Assembly: GCF_947495995.1 (NCBI RefSeq)
Contig: NZ_CANMAX010000001.1
Span: forward strand, 62,001 to 126,000
Direction: 5' to 3'
Source: an uncultured Tenacibaculum sp.
Lineage (GTDB): Bacteria > Bacteroidota > Bacteroidia > Flavobacteriales > Flavobacteriaceae
Length of the DNA: 64,000 nt
In this document: piece after piece, positions 24,773-34,813 of the stretch
Position numbering within the stretch: position 1 is the stretch's first letter
How the letters are laid out: each line of letters begins with the position of its first letter
Program-made: the position numbers and the translations under genes
Notes under the pieces: generated by a model
Seen by the model: the letters and a program-made list of their open reading frames with translations, nothing else
What the model was told of the DNA's origin: nothing
Databases searched by the model: none

Positions 24773-26188
24773 ATGAGCGCAGTAGCAGAATTACCAACGG
24801 TACAAGCTGAAGCTATTATTGCAGAATTACGTTCTCAAGCATCAAAACTATTAGGAACAGCACTAGGAAGCAAAGAATTATCTGAATTTGCAACAGGTGG
24901 AGAAGGAAACTTCCCTTATTATTGGCAAAACCCAAATAACTTACAATTCAATTTAAAAACATTAAAATGGATTAACAGCCTTTTAGCTCCAGATCAAGTT
25001 CCTTATGAATTTGCTCCAGGAAGCACTTTTACAAATCAATTTATCAAAGCTTTAGCTGCTATTTCTTATAGTCTTTCGAAAGCAGACCAAACTGTTTTAA
25101 ATGATGCTAATTCTAATGCAGTAGATCAACAAGGTGCTTTATTAAGACAATGGAATGAAATCTACGGACTTCCTTCTGGAAACCATCCTATAGACGAAAT
25201 TATGTCTACTATTTGTAACGAGTGGGCTTCTGAACCACCAGTAACATTAATGGATATTCAGAGTGCAACTAACTTAAATCAATTATTAGGAAACACTCCC
25301 GCTTCTGGAAAACCTATTCTTCCTTTATTAGCTAATTATTTAAATGCGCTTGGAAGTGCAGTTTCTTTACAAAATGCAGTATCACTTAACAATGGATATT
25401 TAGCTAAAGCTTTAGACGCTGTACAAAATCCGTCTGCTAAAAATGGAGGATTAACTATTGGAAGTGAAACTTATCCTGCTTGGGAAGTGGCTACTCCAAT
25501 TAGTGATATTATTAACAGTTTAAAAAGCTCAAATAAAATTGAACTTAATACTGAAGTAAGCAGATATGACGAAGAACAATTTACAGTTAGCGTTAGCGGT
25601 GGTACTGGTTTTAGAATTCCAATATTAAGTTTTTTCACTTTAGGTATTGGAGGAAATGCTAGTTATTTCCAAGATGAAATTGCAATTTCTGAAAATTCAA
25701 TTTCTATTAATATGACTTATTCAGGACCAACATTGGTGCAATATGCTCCTTTGGCTTTTGAAAAGTCTACTAACAAAAACTGGTTCTTTATGGAACCAAT
25801 CTTAGATGCAATTAAGAATAAAGATAATGATGTTTCTGGATTTAAGTTTTCTCCTAATCCACAAATTGACTTTGATAGAAATGGTGATTTCGGACTTACA
25901 TCTGGAGTAGCTATAGCTAATTACCCTTCAATTGTAATAAAAGTTACCGGATCTAATTACGAACGTATTGAAAAGGAATTTAGACAAGAAACTAAAGTAA
26001 AAATGTCTTTCTTAGGTATTCCTTTAGGAAGTGCTAGTCAAAGTACTTACAAACATTCAGTAAAAGTAGATGCTTCTTCACAATCTGTTACTATAACATT
26101 AGATCCTCCTGCTGAATTAGTTGCAGGTACTAATGTAGATTCAATGGGATGGATTTTAGGAGCTATCACTGAATTCCCAGGTGCATAG
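24773..26188 (+). CDS. Unknown protein, first member of a tandem paralogue pair
   Basis: I do not recognise the family of this 471-residue protein. It has no signal peptide, lipobox or clear membrane helix. The N-terminal half is helical and contains GGEGNFPYYWQNPNNLQFN, WINSLLAPDQVPYEF and GSTFTNQFIKALAAISYSLS. A glycine-rich stretch (RIPILSFFTLGIGGNASY) lies near residue 290. The C-terminal half is beta-rich and has WFFMEPILDAIKNKDNDVSG, DRNGDFGLTSGVAIANYPSI and SMGWILGAITEFPG. The next gene encodes a diverged paralogue with the same motif order. The pair lies between duplicated tRNA-Phe genes and the giant surface-protein operon. Confidence 0.75.
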   Translation: MSAVAELPTVQAEAIIAELRSQASKLLGTALGSKELSEFATGGEGNFPYYWQNPNNLQFNLKTLKWINSLLAPDQVPYEFAPGSTFTNQFIKALAAISYSLSKADQTVLNDANSNAVDQQGALLRQWNEIYGLPSGNHPIDEIMSTICNEWASEPPVTLMDIQSATNLNQLLGNTPASGKPILPLLANYLNALGSAVSLQNAVSLNNGYLAKALDAVQNPSAKNGGLTIGSETYPAWEVATPISDIINSLKSSNKIELNTEVSRYDEEQFTVSVSGGTGFRIPILSFFTLGIGGNASYFQDEIAISENSISINMTYSGPTLVQYAPLAFEKSTNKNWFFMEPILDAIKNKDNDVSGFKFSPNPQIDFDRNGDFGLTSGVAIANYPSIVIKVTGSNYERIEKEFRQETKVKMSFLGIPLGSASQSTYKHSVKVDASSQSVTITLDPPAELVAGTNVDSMGWILGAITEFPGA

Positions 26189-26230
26189 TAACTCAATTGT
26201 TACCAATAAAAACTATTTAAATCAAATAAA

Positions 26231-26267
26231 AAACACCCTAATATTAAATCAATGTTAGGGTGTTACT
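26231..26267 (+). terminator. Hairpin between the two paralogues
   Basis: The arms AACACCCTAA (26232-26241) and TTAGGGTGTT (26255-26264) enclose a 13-base loop. The T-run is weak (ACTTTC). It ends 12 bases before the ATG of the second gene, so it may act as a leaky terminator or as a leader hairpin. Confidence 0.6.
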
Positions 26268-26276
26268 TTCTCTATT

Positions 26277-27665
26277 ATGACTAATGCTATCTTATTAAAA
26301 ATATTTGAAAAAAGCTCTAATCAAATTGCTTTTAAAAAAGGAAGGTTACTATCAGATAAAAACAAGTTGCAACCTTTCAAAACTGGAGGTCTTGGAAACT
26401 TTCCATATTTTTGGGAAGATCCTAGCTCACTTGCTTTTAACATAAAAACATTCAACTGGATTAATGCCAATTTAAAACCTAATACGTTTCCGTACGAACA
26501 ACAATTAGGATCAACTTTTACTAATGTTTTTATTGAATGTTTAGCTAATATTAGTTTTTCATTATCCAGTGATGATCAAAATAGACTCATAAAACTTAGT
26601 AATGATATAGAATTACTCCAGTTACAAATTGTTAAAACTTGGAACTCTATTTACTCACAAAACAATCCTAACGAATATTTCACTATTGATCAAATCTTCG
26701 ATGTGATTCTTAATCAATGGGCATCTCCACCAGTTACTTTTATTCAGTTACAAAACTCAACAAAACCAGAAGATTTATTAACCAATGCTCCTATTGAAGC
26801 TAATGCTATTTTTCCTTGCTTAACAGATTATCTTTCTTTACTTAGAACAAGTAGTAAATTTATTAATCTGGTTTCTTTGAATGCCGGCATGCTTGAAGAT
26901 GCTTTAAATGCAGTACAAGAACCAAGTCTTGTTAATGGAGCTATGAAAACCACAGATGGATTACGACCAATGTATACTTTTTCACCTTCTGTAAAAGAAA
27001 TAGAGAGTAAACTAAATGACAGCTCAAAAAAAACAACACTAGAACTTGAAGTTATTAAAAATGAAAATGGAATATCTATCAATGTTGATAATAATGAGAA
27101 TTTTAAAGGCCCTTTAGATGATGTTATTGATATTATTAAAGAAGGAAATAATTTTGAAGACTTATTGAATATAGCTCAAGGAAAACTTAAAGTTACAGCC
27201 ATATTTAATGGACTCTGTAATGTTTACTTTCAACCTAAAGAGTTTAACAAATCTAAGTTTTGGTACTGGATGGAACCTATTCTTAAAAGCATTGAAAACA
27301 AAAGAACGGATCATACTGGATATCATTTTTTTCCTACACCAAACATTAACTTCAATGATGATGGTCCATTCGGACATATCACTGGCGCTATGATTTCTAA
27401 ACTTCCTAATTTTATAATTGATTTAACTGTAGAGAATCTAAACGACGTAGATGCTTTTTTGCAAACATGGAATATTGTAAAAGTCTATTTTTTAAATCAA
27501 ATAATTGCAGAAGAATATAAAGTTGAGCAAGATACATTACAGCTTATGGGTAAAAATACAAACGCCATTAGTTTAACACTAACACCATCAGAAAAAACAA
27601 CTTCAGAAAGAACAGCTTACGTACAAGGTGTTTATGTTAATTACCCCGCTAATCAAAATAATTAA
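26277..27665 (+). CDS. Unknown protein, second member of the tandem paralogue pair
   Basis: The 462-residue protein is a diverged homologue of the preceding one. Shared blocks include GGLGNFPYFWEDPSSLAFN, FNWINANLKPNTFPYE, GSTFTNVFIECLANISFSLS, QWASPPVTFIQLQNST, ALNAVQEPS, YWMEPILKSIENKRTDHTG, DDGPFGHITGAMISKLPNF and TLTPSEKT. The glycine-rich middle segment of the first protein is missing here, replaced by a polar region (NNENFKGPLDDVIDIIKEG). No signal peptide is visible. The function is unknown. Retention of both copies suggests separate roles or joint assembly. Confidence 0.75.
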   Translation: MTNAILLKIFEKSSNQIAFKKGRLLSDKNKLQPFKTGGLGNFPYFWEDPSSLAFNIKTFNWINANLKPNTFPYEQQLGSTFTNVFIECLANISFSLSSDDQNRLIKLSNDIELLQLQIVKTWNSIYSQNNPNEYFTIDQIFDVILNQWASPPVTFIQLQNSTKPEDLLTNAPIEANAIFPCLTDYLSLLRTSSKFINLVSLNAGMLEDALNAVQEPSLVNGAMKTTDGLRPMYTFSPSVKEIESKLNDSSKKTTLELEVIKNENGISINVDNNENFKGPLDDVIDIIKEGNNFEDLLNIAQGKLKVTAIFNGLCNVYFQPKEFNKSKFWYWMEPILKSIENKRTDHTGYHFFPTPNINFNDDGPFGHITGAMISKLPNFIIDLTVENLNDVDAFLQTWNIVKVYFLNQIIAEEYKVEQDTLQLMGKNTNAISLTLTPSEKTTSERTAYVQGVYVNYPANQNN

Positions 27666-27673
27666 ATAAAAAA

Positions 27674-27694
27674 ACCGAGATATAAAATCTCGGT
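27674..27694. terminator. Bidirectional terminator between the paralogue pair and the giant operon
   Basis: The arms ACCGAGAT and ATCTCGGT enclose a 5-base loop between convergent genes. A second small hairpin (ATACAGG/CCTGTAT, 27706-27724) follows. Confidence 0.75.
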
Positions 27695-27744
27695 CTTAAG
27701 TAGTAATACAGGCAATCCCTGTATGAAACATATACACTCTCAAT

Positions 27745-27832
27745 TTAAAACTGTTGTCCTTTTCCTGAATTCGGATTTAATAAATTATTGATATCTGAGT
27801 TTTGAATTTGTCCGTTCATATCTATATCAGCT
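27745..27832 (-). repeat. Near-identical 88-base end of the giant genes, copy 1
   Basis: From the stop codon inward, 88 bases match 34814-34901 with two differences. They encode the C-terminal end DMNGQIQNSDINNLLNPNSG and the final KGQQF. Confidence 0.85.
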
Positions 27833-30800
27833 TTATTATAACCTGAACCTCCTAATAAAGAAATAACTGCATTTATATCTGTATTTTGAACCTGCCCATT
27901 TTCATCATAATCACCTGCAACTAGAGCATACAATCCGTTTTTGAGTATAACTACAGCATTTGTTCCTCCATTAATACTATTTGCATCATTACTTAAGTCT
28001 AATTTATTAGGTGTAACCGATAATGTAATAGGATTTGCCGTTATTATTCCTAAATGATTTCTATGATTTACTGCTACATAATAATCGCCAGCAGCAACAT
28101 TAAAAAACAAACTTCGTTCTTTACCATTTACCATTTCTACTATATCTCCATCTCTTTGTAAAACAGCAGATTTTCCTTTTATTACTGTATTAACATCTGA
28201 AGCATCTCTTAACTCTACCCAAACCCAATCTACAATTGCATTATCTCCAGCAACATCAAAAACTGAAGCATCATAAATTACTGCGTCTTCATACGGACTT
28301 GTATTTGGTAAATGTCCTCCTACTCTTAAATCGTCTCGCATTAAACTTTCTTCTCCTGTATTTGGATTTATTGCTGTTCCTTGTAGAAAAACTTTAGATT
28401 CTACTGTTGTTTTATCGCAATACAAACCAGCTAAATAATCTATTTGTGCTAAAATTTGACCTGAAATATCTTCAGTTTCCCAATTGTCATAGATATCTGT
28501 CAATCGATCAAAATGATTTGAATTTGTAGTCGCAATTAAAGCATCGTGCCAAGTTTTATATTCTGCTTGTGTACGTGGAATTAAACGTCGATAATATTCT
28601 AAACGATCGCAAAACTCTGAACTTGGAGCAAAATCATCAAACTCTTCTCTTAATTCTTCTTCAGGAATATATCCCCAAAAATGCAATAACGGAGTTAAAT
28701 TGATTCCTGTTGCTTCTGTAGCTGCTCTAATCAATTCCTCTCTTGTTATAGAACCAGGATTAGAAGGATCATTACTATCATTTTTTGCCCATTCATCATA
28801 AAATACTTTTTGAATCTCTCCTAAAGTTTCATAATCGTATAATGAAGCAATTTCATGCCATTTCATTGCTCCTCTAATTTGATATGATATTTCATCACAC
28901 ACAGTTGAATCTAACGTTGGATCACATTTCATAGGTTGATTATTCCTAAAATTATAAGCCGTCATCCAATACATCGCTGCTAAATCACGATCATGCTTCT
29001 GATTATCTAGAATTAACAATACCTCATCAATATCAAATCCTAAAGCTGAAACTAACATGGGAGCGCCACATAATTGAATTATTGCTTCCGATTCTCCTGG
29101 TGGCTCTGGCAATAACATAGTATGACCCATTTCATGAAAAATTGTAGAAGGATAATTTGTGATATAATCTTCATCCATTACTCGCAATGGATTCCATGTT
29201 AAATCTCGTGTTGTTCCTTGGTAAGATTCAAACTCAATATCAGAAGGATATCCTGCAGCATTATTTATACCTCCACAATCTACCAACCAATATTCCGGCC
29301 TAATTTTATCAACTGGTCTTCCTGCCGCAGTTGAAAAAGCATCCCACATAGAATTCCATGTATTCATTATCTCAGTTGGATCAGCAACATCAACTAAATC
29401 TCTGGGAATTAAAAACATCATTCTATCAGATTCCATATCAACCCAATTCACATAAGCATTCGCCATGTCGTTTTGAAACTCTGCTAGATTAGTTGATTGG
29501 CCTGTTACCATTCTAAAATAAGGAGACTTTACCGCTCCATTAAATGTAAAATCTACCCAACCAAAATTAACTTCCGCAGGAACTTTGATGTAGATAACTC
29601 CTCCTAAAGGATTTCCTACTTTGGTAGTTTCTGAAGTAATCTCAAATTTAGTACTAATTCTATAGTATCTATTAATTTTTGAAACACTATATAAATCTCT
29701 AGATGGCGCACCAACTATAACTTCAAATCTTTGTCCAACAATAGAAGATGGTACTGTAACTGTTACTAATTCACCGGGAGCAGCATAATATCCTGTTGGT
29801 CGATATACTCCTTTGTCTTGCCCCATTAACTCATAACCTGGATCCAGTTGATAGGTGGAATTTATAGGGATTATACCATCTGTTACTCGAGGAGCTCCAT
29901 CAGCAACTGGACCAGGATAAATTTCTGAAAACTCAAATTTTGTTCCGATAACATTATCAATATTATCAGGAGTAAAGGCATTATCAATAATATCTTGTTG
30001 TAGGAAGAATGCTATTATTTGCTCTGATGATAAATCAAACACGTTTACCTTAGTTCTATCTTGAAATAAAGGATCAAAATTATCTTCAAAAGCAGTTAAA
30101 TAATTATCCACTTCTGTTCTAGCATTCATATAATTGTAACGAAGGTTTGACAAAATATCAAACTCATAATCTTTAGTTTGCTCGGAAGTAAGTGTAATAT
30201 TACCTAAAATGTGATCTGTCATTTGTGTCAGAGCACTCTCTAATAGATCTACATCGCTAGGTTTTGCAGGAATATGTATACTAAAATCATCGATAACAAC
30301 AGTAGATACTAGATTCCCTATTTTACTATAAAAATCACCTAAATACACTGGTGTATCTTGTATTTGATTGATTAGAAAATCTAAATCATAAACATATCTA
30401 AAAGCCCCGTAATTAAAGTAATTATTAGCGTACAAATACCATTCTCTCTGAGATCTATCTATTATTAATCTTGTATGAACTTCTTCTCCTATTGCAAACG
30501 TTCCTAGATTGATACCTTCTCCTCCACCACCTAAAGAATCCTCGTCATTCCAATACAATCCTAACGTAAATTCTGATGCACTTGTAGCTTCTGCCCACAA
30601 AGTAAATCCAGCAGCATTTAGAGCTTCATAACGTTTTAGTGTAAATAAATTTTTCCTTCCATCCTCAGCTCCTAAGTCTGTACATATAAAATTCATCTCA
30701 AATTCTACCGAATCATCTGTGAATAAAAACGGAGTTATGTCTGCTGGTAATTGCACTCCTTCATTTGGTTTAGATTGTATACCCATACCAGAAGAAGTTG

Positions 30801-33800
30801 CCAAATACGATGCATTAGTCTCTAAGGCTACAGCTTGTTCAAAAACATAACTTGCTGTGTAACTACCAGTGGAATCTTCTAAATTACTAGCAAAATTATA
30901 GTGTGCGAACGTACAATAAGTATCTGAATATTGTGTTTGCACGTCTTTATTCGTCCAACTTGTTGTTGCAGCTGCATCTTCAACTAATACGCAAGTAAGA
31001 TTCGAATTATTAGTGATATTTATAGCTGAGATTGCAGCGTTATTCCCATTTTTTAAATTTAGAAAAGATAAATTATTATCATTCGCAAGAATGGTTGTTA
31101 ACGATACATTTGAAGTTAAATCTAATGCTCTTAATTCGTTATTATTACAAACCAATGTTGTTAATCCTGAATTTTCTCCAACAGACAACATCTTTAAACT
31201 TAAACTGTTTACATCCAAACTTATTAAATTATTGTTTGAAACATCTAATTTCTCTAACGATTTAAAATCTTCAATTCCTGTTAAATCAGAAATTCCTTTA
31301 CCACTTACATCTAATTCTGTTATACCTTTTATCAAGTCTGTAGGAACTTGTCCATCACTTGAAGCATCATCATAACCTAAGCTTTCTAAATAATTTTCAA
31401 AAGCAATATTTGGAACGGCCGTGTAATTACAATATGAAGTATTTGTAAAATCAGTTTGACTATCTATAGTTATCCAATTGTTAGAAGAATAAGTTGTATC
31501 ATCAACTAAAACACAAAAAAGATTATCATTAGAAGTTGTATCAAACTCCAAAATGTTTGTGTTATTTCCATTTCTAATATTTAAACTTTCTAAATTGTTA
31601 CCGCTAGCGTTGAGTTTAGTAATATTTGTATTTAAAGTTAAATCTAAAGCACTGATTTCATTTCCTGAGACATTCAACTCTTGTAAAGCAGTAAAATCAA
31701 CAATACCTGTTAGATCAGAAATATCTCGGTTACTAACATCTAAAGAAACTAAAGTATTTATGCTATCTGTTGGAACTTTCCCATCTTCTTTAGCATCATC
31801 TAAACCAAGCTCAAATAAAGCAGTTTCAAAATTCGGATCTGGAATCAACGTATAACCACAATTAGTTTCACTAAAAACAGCATGCGCATCAATCCCGTTC
31901 CAATTGGCAGTTGAAAAAGCTGCATCATCTACGGTTATACATGTTAAATTATCATTTTTAATCGCGTTGAATTGACCGTGAACACTATTAGCTCCGTTTC
32001 TTAAACTTAAACTACGTAATTCATTAGAAGCACAATTTAAAGCAGATAACTTTGTGTTATAATCTAAATTTAATCCGACAATATCGTTACGAACACAATT
32101 TAGAGCAATCAACTTAGTATTGTATCGTAGATTTAAAACAGTTAAACTATTGTCTTTACACGATAAATCAACTAATTCAGCAAAATACTCTATTCCTGAT
32201 AAATCTGAAATCCCTTTATTATTGATATTTAAATGAGTAATATTTTCAACAGAAGATAATAGAACTAATCCGTCTTGAACCGTATCGTAACCTTGAGCTA
32301 TTAATTCATTTTCAAAATTTACATCTGGAATTTCTACATAACCACAGTCTAAATAATCTGAAACAAATGAAGCTGTACCGTCGATTTGAGTCCAATTTGA
32401 AGTAGCATAATCTGGATCATCAACAAAAACACAGGTTAAACTTGAGTTATTTGTGATATCGATTGTTGTAATGTTGGTATTATTGTCGTTTCTGATATCG
32501 AAAAATGAAAGCGAATTATTACTTGCATTTACAGCAGTTAAATTTTGCAACTCACTTAAATCTATTGATGAAATTGTATTGTTTGATACATTCAAAGTCG
32601 AAAGCAATTGAAAACCTTCAATTCCTGTAACATCAGTAATACTTTGATTAGAAATATTTAAACTCGTAACAACATCGATTAATTCTGTAGGAACTTGTCC
32701 ATCTCCAGAAATATCATCATAACCTAAAGCTTCTAGTTCTGCTTCAAAATTCGAATCAGGAATAAGTGTGTATTTACAATATGAAGTTTCCGTAAATCCA
32801 CCATCAGAATCAATGTTTGTCCAATTCGTTGTACTATAATCTTTATCATCTACAAACACACAAACATTAGCATTATTCGTAATATCAAAACCTGTAATAT
32901 TTGTATTGACTCCGTTTCGAATATTTAGCTGAGTTAATAAATTTGAACTTAGATTTACTGAAGTAAGGTTTGTTAAACCACTTAAATCTAAAATATTTAA
33001 CAAGTTGTTTGAAGCATTTAAAATTGATAATGCTTCGAAGTTTTCTATTCCACTTAAACTTGAAATATTTTGACCAGAAATATCTAAACTGGTTACACTT
33101 GTTATTAAATCTTCTGGAACTTGACCATCTCCAGAAATATCATCATAACCTAAAGCTTCTAATCTAGATTCAAAATTAGCATCGGGAATAGTAACGTAAT
33201 CACAATATAGAGTTTCACTGAAATTTGTAATTCCGTTTTTGTTCGTCCAATTTGTATCTGAGTACGAAACACTGTCTACAGTAACACAAGACAACGAACT
33301 ATTTGTAGAAGAATCGAACGTAGTAACATTTGTATTGTTTCCATTTCTAACATTTAAAAATGATAAATTATTAGAATCAACCCTGATAAAAGTTAACACT
33401 GAGTTCTGACTTAAATCTAATGATGTAATTGAATTAAACGAGACATTTATTCTATCTAAACTTGTTAGACTTGTACAATCTAAACTAGTTAAATTATTAC
33501 TGTACGCCAATACATCTTCTAACTCGGAAAGACTACCTAAAGTTAGGCTTGTCATGTTGTTATTATTACACTTCAAGAACTTCAGGTTTGTATTTTGAGA
33601 AACATCTAAACTTGAAATACTGTTAGCATTACAGGTTAAATTCTCTAATGCTTTAAAATCTTCGATTCCACTTAAACTTGAAATAGATTGACTATTGACA
33701 TCTAAATCAGTTACAATTTCAATTAATTCCGTAGGAACTTGTCCGTCTCCAGCAATATCATCATAGCCTAATGTATTTAAAGCACTTTCGAAATTAGCAT

Positions 33801-34788
33801 CTGAAATGGTTGTATATCGACAATAAGAATTAAAACTAGTTGTATTATCAATATTAGTCCAGTTAGTTGTACTCCAAGTAGGATCATCAACTTCGATACA
33901 AGAGAGAGATGGATTTCCTGTAGCTATAAAATTACCATTTGTAATTATTGTATTGTTTCCATTCTTTAGATTCAAATAGGTTAGACTATTATTTTCACAT
34001 TCTAATCTTTCTAAAGCTGGATTATTTGATACATCTAGTTCAGTAAAATTATTATCTCCAATTCTTAATTGCTTTAGTAATGATAAATTAGAAACATCTA
34101 TTGAAGAAAAATTTACACGTTCTATAATTAACACCTCTAATTTTGTATTAGAAGCAACATCTAATCCATTTAAAGCTGTGTCTTGTAAATACAAAAAAGC
34201 TAACTCTGTATTATTTGAAATATCTAAACTTGTTAAACTAGAACAACCACGTAAATTCAGCGTACTTAGTAATATATTATTAGAAACATCAACAGTCGTG
34301 AATAAATTATCTCTTAAATTCATAAAAGTCAAATTCGGAATCTGACTTAAATCGATTGTTGTAAGTTGATTGTATCTTCCTTCTATTGAATCTAAGTTTG
34401 AATTTGATCCTAAGTTTAACGAAGCAACAGTATTGTTATCAAAATTTAACGTCTTAAGATTTATGTTTGAACTAACGTCTAAACTAGTTAATGAATTACT
34501 TTCACAGTTTAAATCTTCTAAAGCAGTAAACGCCGCTATTCCGGTTAAATCTGAAATTGAATTACTTGAAACATCTAAAGTTGTAACTGTATTAATATTC
34601 GCAATAGGAACTTGACCATCTCCAGGAATATCATCGTAACCTAAAGCATTTAAAGCTGATTCAAAATTTGCATCGGGAATAGCCACATACGTATTTGCTA
34701 TTTCCTTTTTTGATGGTTTCTGTAATGTATTAAAGGCAAATAATCCAAATAATGTTATTACAGAAGAAAGAATAAATGTTCTTCTCAT
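27745..34788 (-). CDS. Giant secreted LRR / M60-type metallopeptidase surface protein
   Basis: The 2347-residue protein has an N-terminal hydrophobic signal (FILSSVITLFGLFAF). Seven LRR modules follow to about residue 1294. Each opens with a block like DANFESALNALGYDD and closes with a CxxVDD...NWTNID block. A LamG-like domain runs from about 1295. An M60-type peptidase region near 1600-1990 has the zinc motif HEMGH at 1885-1889 in FHEMGHTMLLPEPPGESE, and NPLGGVIYI before it. The last 215 residues are a module shared with the upstream gene, with two EF-hand/dockerin-like loops (DYDENGQVQNTDIN, DIDMNGQIQNSDIN) and the end NPNSGKGQQF. It follows the 1463-residue gene by 25 bases. Glycoprotein cleavage is an inference from M60 relatives. 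Confidence 0.85.
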   Translation of the reverse strand: MRRTFILSSVITLFGLFAFNTLQKPSKKEIANTYVAIPDANFESALNALGYDDIPGDGQVPIANINTVTTLDVSSNSISDLTGIAAFTALEDLNCESNSLTSLDVSSNINLKTLNFDNNTVASLNLGSNSNLDSIEGRYNQLTTIDLSQIPNLTFMNLRDNLFTTVDVSNNILLSTLNLRGCSSLTSLDISNNTELAFLYLQDTALNGLDVASNTKLEVLIIERVNFSSIDVSNLSLLKQLRIGDNNFTELDVSNNPALERLECENNSLTYLNLKNGNNTIITNGNFIATGNPSLSCIEVDDPTWSTTNWTNIDNTTSFNSYCRYTTISDANFESALNTLGYDDIAGDGQVPTELIEIVTDLDVNSQSISSLSGIEDFKALENLTCNANSISSLDVSQNTNLKFLKCNNNNMTSLTLGSLSELEDVLAYSNNLTSLDCTSLTSLDRINVSFNSITSLDLSQNSVLTFIRVDSNNLSFLNVRNGNNTNVTTFDSSTNSSLSCVTVDSVSYSDTNWTNKNGITNFSETLYCDYVTIPDANFESRLEALGYDDISGDGQVPEDLITSVTSLDISGQNISSLSGIENFEALSILNASNNLLNILDLSGLTNLTSVNLSSNLLTQLNIRNGVNTNITGFDITNNANVCVFVDDKDYSTTNWTNIDSDGGFTETSYCKYTLIPDSNFEAELEALGYDDISGDGQVPTELIDVVTSLNISNQSITDVTGIEGFQLLSTLNVSNNTISSIDLSELQNLTAVNASNNSLSFFDIRNDNNTNITTIDITNNSSLTCVFVDDPDYATSNWTQIDGTASFVSDYLDCGYVEIPDVNFENELIAQGYDTVQDGLVLLSSVENITHLNINNKGISDLSGIEYFAELVDLSCKDNSLTVLNLRYNTKLIALNCVRNDIVGLNLDYNTKLSALNCASNELRSLSLRNGANSVHGQFNAIKNDNLTCITVDDAAFSTANWNGIDAHAVFSETNCGYTLIPDPNFETALFELGLDDAKEDGKVPTDSINTLVSLDVSNRDISDLTGIVDFTALQELNVSGNEISALDLTLNTNITKLNASGNNLESLNIRNGNNTNILEFDTTSNDNLFCVLVDDTTYSSNNWITIDSQTDFTNTSYCNYTAVPNIAFENYLESLGYDDASSDGQVPTDLIKGITELDVSGKGISDLTGIEDFKSLEKLDVSNNNLISLDVNSLSLKMLSVGENSGLTTLVCNNNELRALDLTSNVSLTTILANDNNLSFLNLKNGNNAAISAINITNNSNLTCVLVEDAAATTSWTNKDVQTQYSDTYCTFAHYNFASNLEDSTGSYTASYVFEQAVALETNASYLATSSGMGIQSKPNEGVQLPADITPFLFTDDSVEFEMNFICTDLGAEDGRKNLFTLKRYEALNAAGFTLWAEATSASEFTLGLYWNDEDSLGGGGEGINLGTFAIGEEVHTRLIIDRSQREWYLYANNYFNYGAFRYVYDLDFLINQIQDTPVYLGDFYSKIGNLVSTVVIDDFSIHIPAKPSDVDLLESALTQMTDHILGNITLTSEQTKDYEFDILSNLRYNYMNARTEVDNYLTAFEDNFDPLFQDRTKVNVFDLSSEQIIAFFLQQDIIDNAFTPDNIDNVIGTKFEFSEIYPGPVADGAPRVTDGIIPINSTYQLDPGYELMGQDKGVYRPTGYYAAPGELVTVTVPSSIVGQRFEVIVGAPSRDLYSVSKINRYYRISTKFEITSETTKVGNPLGGVIYIKVPAEVNFGWVDFTFNGAVKSPYFRMVTGQSTNLAEFQNDMANAYVNWVDMESDRMMFLIPRDLVDVADPTEIMNTWNSMWDAFSTAAGRPVDKIRPEYWLVDCGGINNAAGYPSDIEFESYQGTTRDLTWNPLRVMDEDYITNYPSTIFHEMGHTMLLPEPPGESEAIIQLCGAPMLVSALGFDIDEVLLILDNQKHDRDLAAMYWMTAYNFRNNQPMKCDPTLDSTVCDEISYQIRGAMKWHEIASLYDYETLGEIQKVFYDEWAKNDSNDPSNPGSITREELIRAATEATGINLTPLLHFWGYIPEEELREEFDDFAPSSEFCDRLEYYRRLIPRTQAEYKTWHDALIATTNSNHFDRLTDIYDNWETEDISGQILAQIDYLAGLYCDKTTVESKVFLQGTAINPNTGEESLMRDDLRVGGHLPNTSPYEDAVIYDASVFDVAGDNAIVDWVWVELRDASDVNTVIKGKSAVLQRDGDIVEMVNGKERSLFFNVAAGDYYVAVNHRNHLGIITANPITLSVTPNKLDLSNDANSINGGTNAVVILKNGLYALVAGDYDENGQVQNTDINAVISLLGGSGYNKADIDMNGQIQNSDINNLLNPNSGKGQQF

Positions 34789-34813
34789 CTTAAAAAATTA
34801 AATGATTATTAGT

